Assembly (NCBI RefSeq): GCF_002742625.1
Contig: NZ_PEBF01000002.1
Coordinates: 62,001-126,000 of the forward strand
From: Caulobacter sp. FWC2
Lineage (GTDB): Bacteria > Pseudomonadota > Alphaproteobacteria > Caulobacterales > Caulobacteraceae
Reading direction: 5' to 3'
DNA length: 64,000 nucleotides
Positions 9,894-18,052 of this stretch are shown piece by piece. Under the pieces are notes generated by a model. That model searched no databases, had not been told where the DNA came from, and saw only the letters and a list, made by a program, of their open reading frames with translations. How positions within the stretch are numbered: the stretch's first letter is position 1; each line of letters opens with the position of its first letter. The translations under genes were made by a program, and so were the position numbers.

Positions 9894-10456
9894 AGCCCAT
9901 CAATCGCGCTCTCCACCGCGAAGAGCCGAAAAAACTCTAGGGCGTCGGCGCGCGATATCCCCGTGTAGCCGAAGATCTGCTCCCCGAGCGCCATGTCGCC
10001 CGGCGCCGTGCCGTTCGCCAACTCCGCCAAGACCAGGGCGAGGCTCGCGCTGATCGGACGGTTGGTGACGAAGCTGAAACGGAAACGATCGGCGACATGC
10101 TGCGCCGAGGTCGCGGCGACCATCTTGGCGTAGCGACCCGCAAAGCCCGCGATCGTCTTGGCCAAACCGCTGGCCGTCCAGGGCACATCGGTTTGGAGCG
10201 TCGAGTGCTTGAGCTGAACGTACTGGATGGCGGACGCTTCCTGAACACTCTCGGCCCCGAAATAGAGGCCAGCGTCGATGATTTCCTCGCCATCCTCGAC
10301 AGGCGCCTCTGGCGCCTCTTCTGTCGAGGGCCCCTCGATCGTAACGGCGACCAGGTCGCTTTGGCCCGGAAGCAGCAGGAGGCATTGCCTGGCGGCCCAA
10401 AGATAATGGAACTGGTCGCCTTCCCGGCTGGCGCGCACGGGACCTATTCCTGACAT
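9734..10456 (-). CDS. N-terminal dsDNA nuclease (PD-(D/E)XK, DUF4297/Cap4-like) part of the STAND protein
   Basis: The first 200 or so residues resemble the effector nuclease found at the front of Avs-type STAND proteins. There is a GDQFHYLWAARQCLLLL opening, an acidic strand LVAVTIEGPS (E41), and a strand IQYVQLKHST (Q81, K83), giving the E...QxK pattern of PD-(D/E)XK enzymes. After about residue 207 the frame carries a basic, arginine-rich tail with poor third-position GC (to 9734), while the frame of the large STAND gene takes over with good codon use. The two were therefore most likely one gene, broken by a single-base deletion or read error near 9850. As sequenced, the nuclease would be made without its regulator. 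The start ATG at 10456 follows an AGGGGTAGGA ribosome-binding stretch. Confidence 0.75.
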   Translation of the reverse strand: MSGIGPVRASREGDQFHYLWAARQCLLLLPGQSDLVAVTIEGPSTEEAPEAPVEDGEEIIDAGLYFGAESVQEASAIQYVQLKHSTLQTDVPWTASGLAKTIAGFAGRYAKMVAATSAQHVADRFRFSFVTNRPISASLALVLAELANGTAPGDMALGEQIFGYTGISRADALEFFRLFAVESAIDGLWAQRNLLAEDLKAYLRTQTGTRLFSSRNWSPRRPYRRRPRIRRSVAMTSCAP

Positions 10457-10612
10457 TCCTACCCCTGCGGCATCCGAAAGGAAGCTGAGCGCCTCATGCG
10501 TGTCGCCCCTCGAAACAGCAACCTAAGCTGATCCACCCTCAACCGAGTCGCCTCAACACGATCATGGCGCTCGACGTCAGTTTCGGTCGTCGCACAGCGC
10601 GGAGCGCGCGAG

Positions 10613-11335
10613 TTACTGCAACTGCGCCGGCGCCCTGCCATTAAGCTCGGCTACCCGCCGTTCAACCGACGCGGCCTTGTTGAAGACATCGACGGCGTTC
10701 TGGGTAAACCAGCCCTCAGTGACGATCGGGCTCGATGTCATATTGGCCATCTCGAACTGGGTCGCGCGTCGCTCGGCCACAACGATCATCACGCTTTGTA
10801 GGTTGAAGACCGCCGCCGCCAGGGTCGGATCGTCTAACTCCGACACCTTCAGCTCGCTCAGCACCTTCATCGACAGCGTCAAAGGCCCCTGCTCTTCCAG
10901 CGCCACGAAATTCTTGAGGCTGAGGCTCTTGCCCTCGACGGCGCGCTGGACCGCTTGGAAGGATTGTAGGACCCATCGCGCGCTGGAGGCGGCGTTTTCG
11001 TAGATCCGCCTTTTGGAATCCTGGGCCTGCCGCGTGATGAAGCGTTCCTGGAGCCAGGCCGCGGCGAAGACCGCGGCGGCGGCGAAGATGGCCTGGGCCC
11101 AAGCCGCCACCGTCGAGCCCAACAGGCTGTTGTCCTTGGCAGTGGCTCCGCCGAGGAAATAGCCAGCGATCGCCACGGCGACCATTAACACAAGAACGGG
11201 GCGAGACGGCTTGACCATGCTCCAAGCTTGGCCGAACAGCGTTCGCAAATCCACCCTCGCGCTGCCGTCGGTCAGGAACGCCTCCACCCGACGCTCGGCG
11301 GCGCGAGCCGATGCCGGCCTCAGCTGGTAGCCCAT
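10613..11335 (-). CDS. Two-helix membrane protein, function unknown
   Basis: A 240-residue protein with two adjacent membrane segments, about residues 46-66 (PVLVLMVAVAIAGYFLGGA) and 74-95 (LLGSTVAAWAQAIFAAAAVF), followed by a cytoplasmic helical region of about 140 residues starting with WLQERFITRQAQDSKRRIYE. The form resembles many bacterial proteins of unknown function that pair two N-terminal helices with a soluble sensor-like tail; I do not recognise a named family. It reads in the same direction as the STAND operon, about 155 bases upstream of it, and diverges from the metallo-beta-lactamase gene at 11436. The roughly 100 bases between 11335 and 11436 should hold both promoters. Confidence 0.7.
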   Translation of the reverse strand: MGYQLRPASARAAERRVEAFLTDGSARVDLRTLFGQAWSMVKPSRPVLVLMVAVAIAGYFLGGATAKDNSLLGSTVAAWAQAIFAAAAVFAAAWLQERFITRQAQDSKRRIYENAASSARWVLQSFQAVQRAVEGKSLSLKNFVALEEQGPLTLSMKVLSELKVSELDDPTLAAAVFNLQSVMIVVAERRATQFEMANMTSSPIVTEGWFTQNAVDVFNKAASVERRVAELNGRAPAQLQ

Positions 11336-11435
11336 CGCTTCTGTCTTGCGCCCTCATCGGAGGCATCGCTCCATACGGTTGGATGGAAGCGTAACGCGAC
11401 CTATAGTAGCGCTTGCATAACTTGGGGTTCGGCGG

Positions 11436-12872
11436 ATGAATCGGTTCTTCGATCTGGAGGAATGGCGTCGCGGCTATCCGAGCCGCGCCTATGCTCGTTT
11501 GGATGATTTGGAGCCGATCGTTCAGGACGGTGAAGACGACCTGACATTCGTGTTCGACGCCATCGACGCAGACTGGAAGGGCTTTGAAGCCGACAGCCCT
11601 TTCGACCTAAGCGATCCAACCCTCGTCGAGCGCACTCGAACTCGATGGAAACGTCACTTTGGTGGCGGCGGCGACGGCTTCGACGGGCCTGACCCTTACG
11701 ACGAGGTTCCAGTCTATCGGATCGAATTCTCTCTCGCCCGCGACCATCGATGGTTCGAGGCTACGCCGCGAACCGAAGAGCCCTGGGTCACGCTCAGCTT
11801 GACCGACGAAGAAACCGACGTTCCCGCCCTGGTCTATGGCGGCTTATTCGCGCCGCCGACCCGGGCTTTCTTGCACCTGACGCCGAAGCGCTCCGCGCCA
11901 TCGGCCGCTTTGGACGCCCTATTCGATATGAAGGATTGGCCCACAGCCGATCTGGAGGCATTGGAATACGCCTTGCGGCCCGCGTGCCAAGTGGAAAGCC
12001 TGGTTTGCTTTGACATCGGTCAAGGTTCGGCTTCGGCCCTGGTCTGCCAGTGCGGCTTTCCGATCTACTATTTCGACGTCGGATGCGGCTCAGGTCGCAA
12101 TGCGCCGACCGCACCGGCGCGGGTGGACTTCTGCACTTGCGAGAAGCCACCGGTCATCCTTTCCCACTGGGACACCGATCACTGGGCGGGCGCACATAGG
12201 CAAACGGCGCTGCACGCCAGCACCTGGATCGTTCCCCGCCAGAAGATTTCCACGAGCCACACCCTGCTGGCGAACGATATCCTCAAGGCCGGCGGCTCGG
12301 TGCTGGTCGTGGATTCCACCTTGCCCCCGATCCAGTGGACCGTCGGGACGCAAAGCTACGACCTACGCGTTTGCACGGGTCCTGGACGGAACGGCAGTGG
12401 CCTTGCCCTTGTGGTCACCAACCACGCGTTCGATACGCCCCCTTCCTGGATCCTGACCGGCGACGCCGCCTACAACTATCTTCCCCATCCCACGCCAAGG
12501 CACATTGTGGGCCTGGTCGCACCACACCACGGCGCCGATATGGGCGCTTCGAGCACGCCCTATCCACGTCCCGCCAGCGGTTATGCGCGCCTTCTCTACT
12601 CGTTCGGTCCAGACAACGCCCATGGCCCGAAGAAACCGCCCACGCGTCATCCCACCAGCGCCGCTGTCCAGGCCCACGCGGCAAAGTCATGGGATCACGG
12701 CGTATGGACACCTTCGACAGCTGCCATGGCGGTGGCCACCGCCGATGTCCTGGCGACGGCCACGCACACGACAACCCATTTGGCGGGCGCGGCTGCCACC
12801 TGGGACGGTGCGGCCCCGCCGCTGGGCCATCTATCCTCCTGCCCCCACGCCCTACCGGTGACCCAATGGTGA
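11436..12872 (+). CDS. ComEC-type metallo-beta-lactamase fold hydrolase
   Basis: A 478-residue protein without a signal peptide. Residues 1 to about 185 form an unrecognised N-terminal domain with many acidic and aromatic residues. A metallo-beta-lactamase domain begins near residue 190 (VCFDIGQGSASALVC) and carries the metal motif HWDTDHW near 243-249 (HxDxDH, as in ComEC-type proteins), LTGDAAYNYLP near 340 and APHHGAD near 361. These are the expected metal ligands, so a nuclease, phosphodiesterase or other hydrolase activity is plausible. No membrane domain is attached, unlike ComEC itself. It is followed after 12 bases by an unrecognised gene on the same strand, and the two probably form an operon. 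ComEC-like cytoplasmic MBL proteins often lie in defence islands, but the substrate is unknown. Confidence 0.82.
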   Translation: MNRFFDLEEWRRGYPSRAYARLDDLEPIVQDGEDDLTFVFDAIDADWKGFEADSPFDLSDPTLVERTRTRWKRHFGGGGDGFDGPDPYDEVPVYRIEFSLARDHRWFEATPRTEEPWVTLSLTDEETDVPALVYGGLFAPPTRAFLHLTPKRSAPSAALDALFDMKDWPTADLEALEYALRPACQVESLVCFDIGQGSASALVCQCGFPIYYFDVGCGSGRNAPTAPARVDFCTCEKPPVILSHWDTDHWAGAHRQTALHASTWIVPRQKISTSHTLLANDILKAGGSVLVVDSTLPPIQWTVGTQSYDLRVCTGPGRNGSGLALVVTNHAFDTPPSWILTGDAAYNYLPHPTPRHIVGLVAPHHGADMGASSTPYPRPASGYARLLYSFGPDNAHGPKKPPTRHPTSAAVQAHAAKSWDHGVWTPSTAAMAVATADVLATATHTTTHLAGAAATWDGAAPPLGHLSSCPHALPVTQW

Positions 12873-12884
12873 GGACTTCATTGA

Positions 12885-13640
12885 ATGGCCTATGACGTTC
12901 ACGGCGCCCTGGCCGACCCGGCAAAATCCAAGCTGTTCGCGGAACGGTTCTTGAGCGGATATCTAGCGCCCGCCTTTGGCGCGCGCTCAAAGACCGAGAT
13001 CGACTTGCTGGTCTTCGAGGCGCTGGTCGTCGCCGGAGCCATCGATCCAGAAGGCCCGATCTACGACCTGGCCAGGACATTCAACGTGCCGCCTTCCAAG
13101 GCCCGTAACCTCGTCATGAACTGGCAATTGCGTACCGCCGGCGACGAAGCCGCGCTCAAGATCAAACTGATTGCAGCGCTGAGCGCAGTTCGGTTCGCCA
13201 AGGACGGAACACTGCTGACCTTCGGGGTGGAGAGCCCTTTGGTTCGAGAAGACATCATCGCCCGGCTCAAGCGCCGAGGCGTGTTCGCCGACGCCTCGTT
13301 CTCGCGTGAGCTGGTCAGGCTACCGGTCGAGGCGTTCGTCGATTTCCTTGATGATCTGATCGACGCGGACACCAAAGCTGCGGTGAAGGCCCGCTTGGTC
13401 AAGGACAAGCAACTACCAGACAAGAGCTTCAAGGCTCTGGCGACCGGTGTTTTGAGTAAGCTGGGAGAGAAGGTGGCGGGCAAAGCGGGCGAGGCGTTCG
13501 CCGACCAAGTTGTCGATGTCGGCGGCGCCATCGTCAAACCGGCCGCTGAGCGCATGACCGCCTTCTTGGTCGGCTTACTGCAAAAGGACATCAATGCGGC
13601 TGTTGGTGCAGTGATGAGCGGCGAATACGCCGCTCCCTAA
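12885..13640 (+). CDS. Unrecognised protein paired with the MBL hydrolase
   Basis: A 251-residue protein starting 12 bases after the MBL gene; a GAGG stretch lies about 10 bases before its ATG. Residues 40-90 contain a possible winged-helix-like segment (IYDLARTFNVPPSKARNLVM). Residues 170-235 are a glycine/alanine-rich amphipathic stretch (VLSKLGEKVAGKAGEAFADQ) that could contact membranes, then a hydrophobic AFLVGLLQKDINAAVGAVM end. No classical transmembrane helix or catalytic motif is clear. Tight linkage suggests it works with the MBL protein, as regulator, adaptor or effector. Its stop overlaps the stop of the convergent gene at 13637 by four bases. Confidence 0.7.
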   Translation: MAYDVHGALADPAKSKLFAERFLSGYLAPAFGARSKTEIDLLVFEALVVAGAIDPEGPIYDLARTFNVPPSKARNLVMNWQLRTAGDEAALKIKLIAALSAVRFAKDGTLLTFGVESPLVREDIIARLKRRGVFADASFSRELVRLPVEAFVDFLDDLIDADTKAAVKARLVKDKQLPDKSFKALATGVLSKLGEKVAGKAGEAFADQVVDVGGAIVKPAAERMTAFLVGLLQKDINAAVGAVMSGEYAAP

Positions 13641-14542
13641 GGGCGTTTGTCGTCCTTCGTTTTGCCGGAGCGCCTGGGCTTTCGGGCCGCCGACGTTCGG
13701 GTCGGGTTTCCGACGGTCGGCCGCAGATCGAGTATTTTCCAAGCCAGCGCCTCGCCCTCCGGGCTCAGTTCGGGCGGATTGATCAGCTTACGGGCCAGCG
13801 AAAGAGCGGCGGCAAACCCGAGTGCGAAGGCGCCCCAGCCAATCGCCATACGCATCGCCTGCATTTCAAGCGTGCCGGCGCCCGCCCCAACAACGAAGCT
13901 CCATCCCCAAGCTCCGACAAGCACCAACGCCGCAGTGGCCGACAACTTCAAACCGCCGCTGGCGCGAAGGCGCACGCCCTGCGATTGGGCTAGGCCTAAC
14001 GCCACGAAGCGCGCCAGATAGCGTTGCGCTTGGAGGTTCTCTCGTTGCTGGCTCGAGGGCCGAAAACTGTCGAGGAGCCATCGCCACAGCGGCGCCGGAG
14101 GAACAGGAAAGCCTCGCCCAGGCTTGTGCCAGGACCGGATCAGGCGATCGAAAGCCAGGGCTTCGTCCGGGCGCATTTTCTTGGCGATATCCAGGAGCTT
14201 CAGACGATCATGACCGCCTTGACGCATCTCGTCCAAGGCCGCCAGCCAGATGGTCGCCAATTCCTCATCTTGCGGCTCGACCATCGAGACGCCTTCGGCC
14301 CATTCGACGAATGACGGCTGCGCGGCCGCATCCCTGAGCCCCTCTTGCCCTAGTCGTCGTTCGGCCTCCGCCGCATGTCGCCAAAAGTTGCCCAAGCGAG
14401 CCGGGTGTAATGGCGCGAAGAGATGTTCGATCCACGCATCGGCAAACTTGCCAATGGTCGTGACCGACGGCTTGAGCAGCGCATGACGCAGCGATTTGTC
14501 GGCCAGGACTGCACCAGTCAGGAGAAACGGTTCTAGTCCCAT
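13637..14542 (-). CDS. Membrane protein with Abi-alpha-like helical region
   Basis: About 301 residues from the ATG at 14542, preferred because GGGGCG lies seven bases before it; the frame is open 17 codons further to a GTG. The N-terminal 170 residues are helical, and a segment (EPQDEELATIWLAALDEM, then DRLKLLDIAKKMRPDEALAF) has the pattern of the Abi-alpha/DUF4393 type: a line on surviving units, then decisions based on the 'pdEAL' motif. Two membrane helices follow near residues 195-215 (LSATAALVLVGAWGWSFVVG) and 225-248, then a basic cytoplasmic tail ending in RRSGKTKDDKRP. Abi-alpha proteins are linked to phage abortive infection, but this match is by pattern only. It is convergent with the MBL operon. 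Confidence 0.65.
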   Translation of the reverse strand: MGLEPFLLTGAVLADKSLRHALLKPSVTTIGKFADAWIEHLFAPLHPARLGNFWRHAAEAERRLGQEGLRDAAAQPSFVEWAEGVSMVEPQDEELATIWLAALDEMRQGGHDRLKLLDIAKKMRPDEALAFDRLIRSWHKPGRGFPVPPAPLWRWLLDSFRPSSQQRENLQAQRYLARFVALGLAQSQGVRLRASGGLKLSATAALVLVGAWGWSFVVGAGAGTLEMQAMRMAIGWGAFALGFAAALSLARKLINPPELSPEGEALAWKILDLRPTVGNPTRTSAARKPRRSGKTKDDKRP

Positions 14543-14717
14543 GCCAATCGCCCCAGATAGTAAGATGAACCGAGCTATAGTTGGCGGCGCCACTCAGCGT
14601 TTGGCAATAAAAAAGTTCATGTTTTGTTCAATGCCGCATTAACGCAATGGTGGTCGGCCCAGCGCGCCTTCTCAGGAGAGATCTCAAGATCCTGAGGGGC
14701 TGAACCGCAGCGCCGCC

Positions 14718-15797
14718 CTACTTCTCGGTCGACACTGTGAGCGCGCCCGCACCGTCGGCATGGACAACGATGTCGCCATCCCAGCCAGTCGAATAGATGG
14801 CTTTGGTGACTGTGTAGCTCACCGGCTTGGTGTTCTGGGCGGTGAACCCCAGCTTGCCGACGCTGGGCCGGCTCGTGTTCACGGCAGCCTGAAGACGATC
14901 GAGCACCGCGACCCTTGGATGGCCATGGTCCCAGGCGGTCCAGTCTTCCTCCACCAAGGGATCTCCCGCCGAAATCACGACGGCCTTCGGGGTAGTCGCG
15001 TTCAGCAATTGCGGCGTGGCGCCATTCTCAGCCCCGTGGTGGGGTAAGAACAGGACATCCACGTCGAGCAGCGGGGTGTCGCCGTAGCGCGCCACCAGAT
15101 CACGCTGGCCTTCGACTTGGAGATCTCCCAGGAACAGGAAGGACGTCACACCGTAATCGATACGCAGCACGAGGCTGTGGTTGTTGGGATTGCCATTGGC
15201 GTCCTTGCTCCATCCGGCCTGTGGGTCGCGACCGCCCGAGAGCGCCGTCACCTTCGGCTTGATCCCTTCGCAGACCAGCGGGTCGATGCCCTTGTCGGTG
15301 AAACCCTTCTTACGCTGGGCGGCGGTAAGCCGACTGAAGGTGACCTCGTTGACGTGCCTGACCCGATCGCCGGTGTAGGTCGAGGCGAGCTTCTTGGCGA
15401 TCGCCTTGGAGCCATCGCCGGCGATGCGCCCGTCGTCCACGAAGACGCCGAAATCATAGACCGCATCGACCTTGAGCATGGAAAGGTCGTGATCGATGTG
15501 CGGGTGGGTCAGATAGACGCCTGCAAAGCGGCCGCCCAGGCTTTGGCGCGCCGCGAAGTAGGATTGTAGGTAGTCGAGAAGATGGTTGGTGTCGGCGTCC
15601 GTCCGGCCGCCAGCGTCGATCAAAAGTGTGCCGCAAGGCGTTTCGAACAGCGCCGCGGCGCCTTGATCGACATTGATCACATGCAGGGCCACGCCCTGCG
15701 ATCCGACCGGCGCCGGGACGGCGGCCTGGACTGTGATCCCGACCGACAGCGACATCGCCAGCGCTGCGATCCAAGAGGTTATGCGGGCCACACCCAC
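14718..15797 (-). CDS. Exported ComEC-type metallo-beta-lactamase fold protein
   Basis: A 359-residue protein with an N-terminal export signal (residues 1-26, hydrophobic core SWIAALAMSLSVGITV ending AAVPA). The MBL domain starts at ALHVINVDQGAAALFETPCG and carries THPHIDHD (HxHxDH), FLGDLQVEGQ and LPHHGAENGA, the full set of metal ligands. It is thus a probable periplasmic hydrolase of the ComEC/Rec2-related MBL branch, perhaps acting on nucleic acid or a phosphodiester, but the substrate is unknown. No partner gene is fused. It lies 1.8 kb from the cytoplasmic MBL gene and on the other strand; sequence around the motifs is not close enough by eye to call a recent duplicate. Confidence 0.82.
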   Translation of the reverse strand: MGVARITSWIAALAMSLSVGITVQAAVPAPVGSQGVALHVINVDQGAAALFETPCGTLLIDAGGRTDADTNHLLDYLQSYFAARQSLGGRFAGVYLTHPHIDHDLSMLKVDAVYDFGVFVDDGRIAGDGSKAIAKKLASTYTGDRVRHVNEVTFSRLTAAQRKKGFTDKGIDPLVCEGIKPKVTALSGGRDPQAGWSKDANGNPNNHSLVLRIDYGVTSFLFLGDLQVEGQRDLVARYGDTPLLDVDVLFLPHHGAENGATPQLLNATTPKAVVISAGDPLVEEDWTAWDHGHPRVAVLDRLQAAVNTSRPSVGKLGFTAQNTKPVSYTVTKAIYSTGWDGDIVVHADGAGALTVSTEK

Positions 15798-15966
15798 CTC
15801 ACGTAACAGCGTTTACCAAACACTACCACAGGCAGCGCTACTGTGAAGCTCATCCGCGCGTCGAGTTGCCGGCGCGGGGCTGTACCTCGGAAGATCCAGC
15901 TCTTGCGGCCCGACGCTTGGGCGGATCTGCGGCGTTTAACGCCCGCCGCAGAACAATCGGATGTCG

Positions 15967-16230
15967 TCAGTTTGGCAGGGCGGCCGATCGAAGGCGTTCC
16001 GCATGGTCGAACATGCACGCCGCCAGCTCAAAGCCTGTGGCGCGAAGCTCTATTTCACAAGACAAGGCATGCCTCGCAAATACATGCGCCAAGGCTTCAA
16101 GCTCGTCGGGGTTTGATCCGTCAATTTCGGCGGCGACAATTTCGGCCACGACTTCGTCAAGCTGCATGCGCTCGGCAGCCGTCATGCCGCTCAAGATCCA
16201 TGCATATTCCTCGTCGGTGGGGAGTCGCAT
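15967..16230 (-). CDS. Small hypothetical protein
   Basis: An 87-residue acidic helical protein from the ATG at 16230 (MRLPTDEEYAWILSGM). The frame extends 19 codons further upstream, but that part is arginine/serine-rich and looks untranslated. The segment ERMQLDEVVAEIVAAEIDGS suggests a helical bundle. It lies between the exported MBL gene and the trbB remnant, all on the minus strand. No family recognised; possibly a short regulator, but nothing in the sequence proves it. Confidence 0.5.
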   Translation of the reverse strand: MRLPTDEEYAWILSGMTAAERMQLDEVVAEIVAAEIDGSNPDELEALAHVFARHALSCEIELRATGFELAACMFDHAERLRSAALPN

Positions 16231-16343
16231 CGTCAAAGCTCGCCTTACGCCAGACCTGATCGTTGACCGGCGAGATGTCGCGCGCAATCCCGCAGAAATC
16301 GGGTGCTGGCCTAGCGAAAACGGCGACGAAAACTCCCGTTTCG

Positions 16344-16583
16344 CTAGCCGATCTTCGTCAGCAGGCCTTCACATCGTGGCTTGAGTTCGCCAAGGCTCGG
16401 ATGGGCCTGGAGCCAAGCTCCAAACGCCAAGATCTCCGCTTCATGGCTGGCCGTCCAACCTTCGCCATGGATCAAAGCGCTATAGAGCTGTTGGATCTGG
16501 CGACGTGGGTCGGGCGCACTGGCATACCCGCGCAGCAGCCGCCGAGCGGTCACGAGCGCCTCGGCGCGGGTGGTCTTGAACAC
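16344..16583 (-). CDS. Small hypothetical protein
   Basis: A 79-residue protein with good protein character: an N-terminal basic helix (RAEALVTARRLLRGYAS), then YSALIHGEGWTASHEAEILA and a short C-terminal helix. No membrane segment or known motif. It lies upstream of the 87-residue protein on the same strand, with 113 bases between them. The plus strand is also open here but has weaker codon character. Confidence 0.45.
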   Translation of the reverse strand: MFKTTRAEALVTARRLLRGYASAPDPRRQIQQLYSALIHGEGWTASHEAEILAFGAWLQAHPSLGELKPRCEGLLTKIG

Positions 16584-16723
16584 AACACGAGTCCCAAGCT
16601 TGCGGAATCGGCAACGGCCGCTTCCAGCGGTCTAAGGGGGGAGAAGATTCATGGCCAGCGCTGTCGCGAACCAGCGTTGTGACGGTCAGAAACTGTTGCG
16701 TCGTTCCGCCGGCCCTGCCCGCT

Positions 16724-17491
16724 TTAGTTGCCACGAGATTTGCGACCGCGCGTGAAGCCGCGATCGCTTTCCATAAAGCGCCCCACCATCGGCACGATCA
16801 GCTTGCCGGGCTCAGCGACCTTGGAATTGGTCTCGGCCGCCAGTTGCTTGCCGTATTCGATTAGATCGCGGTGCATGACGACGCCATCGACGGTGCGCAT
16901 GGCCACGAGGTTGGGCGCGGCGCACTGCAACTCGCGCAGATCCTCACACAGGATCACGCGGTCGCCGCTCTCAGAGACCTTGGCCAGCAGCGCGTTGACC
17001 AGGGTAGTCTTGCCGCTCGAGGTCGGTCCGGCCACGAGGATGTTGCGGCGTTCGCGTACGGCGCCGGCCAGGACCTCCGCCTGGTCGGCGGTCATCACGC
17101 CGGTGTGGACATAGTCATCAAGGGAAAAGATCTGCCGCGCGGGCTTGCGGATCGAGAAGGCCGGCGCGGCGACCAGCGGCGGCATCAGGCCCTCGAACCG
17201 CTCGCCGGTTCCGGGCAACTCGGCCGAAAGGCGCGGACGGCCGGCGTGAATCTCGGCGTCGACATGATGGGCGACGAGACGCAGAATCCGCTCGGCGTCG
17301 GCCGGGGCTACCGACAGTTCGGCGTCGACCAGACCCGCGTCGAACCGGTCGAGCCAGACCCGGCCATCCGGATTGACCATCAGCTCGGCGACGCCGGGAT
17401 CGTCAAGGCGCGCCAGCAGCAGCGGCCCCAGCGCCGAGCGCAGCATGCGCTGGCTACGGGTCAGTTCAACGGTGGTGTCGGGCTGGTCCAT
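16724..17491 (-). pseudogene. trbB: Truncated, chimeric trbB (VirB11-type ATPase of conjugation)
   Basis: The first 203 or so residues match TrbB: an N-terminal domain with LGPLLLARLDDPGVAELMVNP, PPLVAAPAFSIRKPA, Walker A AGPTSSGKTTLVNAL and the Asp box ILCEDLRELQ. TrbB should continue after NLVAMRTVDGVV with a segment bearing RDLV...RIGEVRG and the His box GTLHAG, reaching about 320 residues. Here it switches to an unrelated 50-residue tail (RDLIEYGKQLAAETNSKV onward to RGRKSRGN) that I do not recognise. Walker B and the His box are missing, so it cannot drive secretion. It stands alone, on the opposite strand and 31 kb away from trbC, where trbB would normally be found. It is most likely a rearrangement remnant. 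Confidence 0.85.
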
Positions 17492-17705
17492 GTCGGTCCC
17501 CGTGGTTCACGAGGACGACTAAGAAGACCGCGTTTTGGCCGATCTCAACAGCCAATTGGCGATCGGAAACTCCAGGAAAGACAAAGAAATCGGCGAGAAG
17601 CTCAGATGGCGCCTGGGCGCTCCAGAACGCTGGATCGCTCGCCCAACGGATAAGCACGGTCGGTTTAGGCGCGACGTAGCGCCATAAACGGAACTTGGCC
17701 TCCAT
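17466..17705 (-). CDS. Possible small protein before trbB remnant
   Basis: A 79-codon open frame (MEAKFRLWRYVAPKPTVLIR onward) with a protein-like middle, ADFFVFPGVSDRQLAVEIGQ. It overlaps the start of the trbB remnant by 26 bases. It has no known motif or clear ribosome-binding site, and the end (HGDRHGPARHHR) looks random. It may be a relic of another gene. Confidence 0.3.
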   Translation of the reverse strand: MEAKFRLWRYVAPKPTVLIRWASDPAFWSAQAPSELLADFFVFPGVSDRQLAVEIGQNAVFLVVLVNHGDRHGPARHHR

Positions 17706-18052
17706 CCAGGAACTGGACGTTCAGCGCTGGGGCGAAAAGGCTAGGCCTCTGCGAGTAGTCGCGGTGCAGCGGCCAAACAGCCCCGTCCGATTCTGTCGTA
17801 ACAGTGAGCCAGATTTGATGTCTCGTCATCGGAAGACGCGACCATGATGGCGATCAATTGTAGTCGCGTTGGTAGCGTCTGTTGTTCCTTTCGCGTACTC
17901 AATCCGCCCCATTGGTGCCTTGGGCGGGACATCTACGAGTTCGACATACTTAAAGACGGCGCGGGAACCGGCTGGAGCGGAGTGCGCTCCTCGCTGCAAT
18001 GATCCTGTGATAGCGTCAAAGGAGATTCTGCGCGCGGCCGCAGGTTGGTGAC
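17706..18052. other. Intergenic region, probable promoter area of the IetAS pair
   Basis: No supported gene. The sequence from 17800 to 18050 separates the minus-strand trbB relic from the plus-strand AAA ATPase gene, so the promoter of the latter should be here. I see no clear operator or hairpin. Confidence 0.4.

Noticed and set aside
10459..10641. 60-codon minus-strand open frame before the nuclease gene
   Set aside because: Arginine-rich, no ribosome-binding site, overlaps the membrane protein's 3' end; no protein character.
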